Notes under the pieces: generated by a model
What the model saw: only the letters and a program-made list of their open reading frames with translations
What the model was told of the DNA's origin: nothing
Database searches by the model: none
Shown here: positions 53,316-54,436 of the stretch, one piece after another
Numbering within the stretch: the first letter of the stretch is position 1
How the letters are laid out: each line of letters begins with the position of its first letter
NCBI GenBank assembly: GCA_046727175.1
Contig: JBKPCD010000251.1
Location: 1 to 54,436 of the forward strand
Length of the DNA: 54,436 nt
Reading direction: 5' to 3'
From: JBKPCD01 sp046727175
GTDB lineage: Bacteria > Acidobacteriota > Vicinamibacteria > Vicinamibacterales > 2-12-FULL-66-21
Translations under genes and position numbers: made by a program

Positions 53316-54436
53316 GTGATACCGACGGTTCTGGCCTCTTTTCTATTGACGGCTGCCACGCCGCCGGCTGACGCACGGGTGGCGGCGACGCGCGTCCCTG
53401 AGGCGTCGGCCATTCGCATCGACGGTGATCTCTCTGAGGACGTCTGGCAGCGAGCGCCCGTGATCACGGGATTCCGGCAGCGCGAACCGAACGATGGGGC
53501 GGCCGCGACGTTCGAGACAGAAGCGCGCGTGGCATACGACAGCACCAACATCTACTTTGCCGTCCAGGCGATCGATCCCGAGCCGGCGCGTATCGTCGGT
53601 ATCCGCACGCGGCGTGACGAATCGTCGCCATCGGATTGGATCCGTGTGCTGGTCGACTCCTTCCACGATCGACGAACAGCATTCGAGTTCGCCGTGAATC
53701 CCGCCGGCGTCAAGCAGGATGCCTACTGGTACAACGACGGCAGCGTCGACCAGGGGTGGGATGCGGTATGGGACGTGGCCGTATCGCGCAACGAGCGTGG
53801 CTGGCGCGCGGAGTTTCGAATTCCGTTCTCGCAGCTCCGGTTTCACCCCGCGAGTGGCGGGCTGTTTGGTCTCGCGGTGGTGCGCCAGATCGGACGGTTG
53901 AACGAGACGACGACCTGGCCGCTACTCTCGCGGAACGCGAGTGGGTACGTATCGTCGTTCGGCGATCTGACCGGGCTCGAGCTCGCGCGATATCCCAAGC
54001 GTCTCGAGCTCGTTCCGTACATCGTCAGCGACGTGACCACCCAGCCGGTTGAAACAGGGAATCCGCTTGCGAAGCCGACCGATCCCGATGTTACGGTCGG
54101 CGTTGACCTGAAATACGCGTTGCGTCCAGGGCTGACGTTGACCGGTACGATCAACCCTGATTTCGGTCAGGTCGAAGCGGATCCTGCCGTCGTGAATCTC
54201 TCAGCATTCGAGACATTCTTCCCGGAGCGTCGGCCGTTCTTCCTCGAAGGCTCCGGCATCTTCCGCTTCGATGTCGACTGCAACGATGGTGAGTGCAGCG
54301 GGCTATTTTATTCCAGACGGATCGGCCGCGCCCCCCGCGGTGAAGCCGACGTGCCCGACGGCGGCTATTCTTCTGCGCCCTCGCAAACGACAATCCTGGG
54401 CGCATCGAAGCTCACGGGCCGCATCGGAGCATTTTC
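53316..54436 (+). CDS. DUF5916 family protein with CBM9-like domain, 5' part
   Basis: At least 373 residues, cut by the window end. The GTG at 53316 gives a short leader (IPTVLASFLLTAATPPADA). Residues about 25-190 form the CBM9-like carbohydrate-binding beta-sandwich (AIRIDGDLSEDVWQRAPVITGF, AYDSTNIYFAVQAIDPEP). After that comes the DUF5916 part with TINPDFGQVEADPAVVNLSAFETFFPERRPFFLEG, a block highly typical of these proteins. They are large outer-membrane-associated proteins of unknown role. No stop is seen, so the gene goes on beyond the window. Confidence 0.88.
   Translation, partial: MIPTVLASFLLTAATPPADARVAATRVPEASAIRIDGDLSEDVWQRAPVITGFRQREPNDGAAATFETEARVAYDSTNIYFAVQAIDPEPARIVGIRTRRDESSPSDWIRVLVDSFHDRRTAFEFAVNPAGVKQDAYWYNDGSVDQGWDAVWDVAVSRNERGWRAEFRIPFSQLRFHPASGGLFGLAVVRQIGRLNETTTWPLLSRNASGYVSSFGDLTGLELARYPKRLELVPYIVSDVTTQPVETGNPLAKPTDPDVTVGVDLKYALRPGLTLTGTINPDFGQVEADPAVVNLSAFETFFPERRPFFLEGSGIFRFDVDCNDGECSGLFYSRRIGRAPRGEADVPDGGYSSAPSQTTILGASKLTGRIGAF

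Overview
The window is bacterial, GC-rich and densely coded on both strands, with about 42 protein genes and one tRNA. Several features point to an acidobacterium, most likely of the Vicinamibacteria type: a PadR regulator coupled to an ADOP-type (acidobacterial duplicated orphan permease) FtsX/MacB permease, many secreted amidohydrolases and S9 peptidases, a DUF5916 protein, an EgtB/EgtD pair, and a tRNA with no encoded CCA. The lineage is inferred from gene content only; no rRNA is present.

Layout. 1-4.1 kb: the end of an oligopeptidase B gene, a small lipoprotein, a secreted amidohydrolase and a methyltransferase. 4.2-8.3 kb: a GT-C type membrane glycosyltransferase coupled to a PepSY protein, divergent from a sigma factor/anti-sigma pair whose anti-sigma partner carries Ycf48-like repeats outside the membrane. 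8.5-12 kb: a DUF4139 protein, a GT-B glycosyltransferase and 3-methyladenine glycosylase (tag). 12-15 kb: the padR-ADOP operon. 15.3-24.4 kb: cystathionine beta-synthase with CBS domains, a YjbQ-like two-part protein, a secreted esterase, a VanZ protein, a LolA-like protein, an alpha/beta hydrolase, a DUF547 protein and an SDR. 24.6-31.3 kb: a sodium:alanine symporter, the DNA-repair pair mrfA-mrfB, ribosomal protein L31 and an aldo/keto reductase. 31.5-40.8 kb: secreted unknowns, a secreted cupin, an amidohydrolase and S9 peptidase pair, a SnoaL-like protein and a spermidine-synthase-like membrane protein. 40.8-48.9 kb: a housekeeping block on the minus strand read tRNA-Leu, tig, clpP, clpX, lon, engB, rho (protein folding and turnover, ribosome assembly, transcription termination). 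49-54 kb: a small secreted protein, Ku, egtB-egtD (ergothioneine) and the start of a DUF5916 protein.

The most striking signal is not a gene. Many gene junctions hold a short array built from units of one fixed length, usually 7 nt (also 8 and 13 nt), kept in phase while the unit sequence differs completely from junction to junction. In many arrays the second half is the inverted complement of the first, so the RNA could fold back. Sixteen such arrays are listed. They begin or end at stop or start codons, one supplies a stop codon, one abuts a TTG start, and one lies in frame inside the mrfA helicase gene. The pattern recalls the heptanucleotide STRR sequences of heterocystous cyanobacteria, but here many unrelated unit sequences share the same period. 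A second family is a CTTCG-loop hairpin found next to four stop codons, two copies being nearly identical over about 73 bp.
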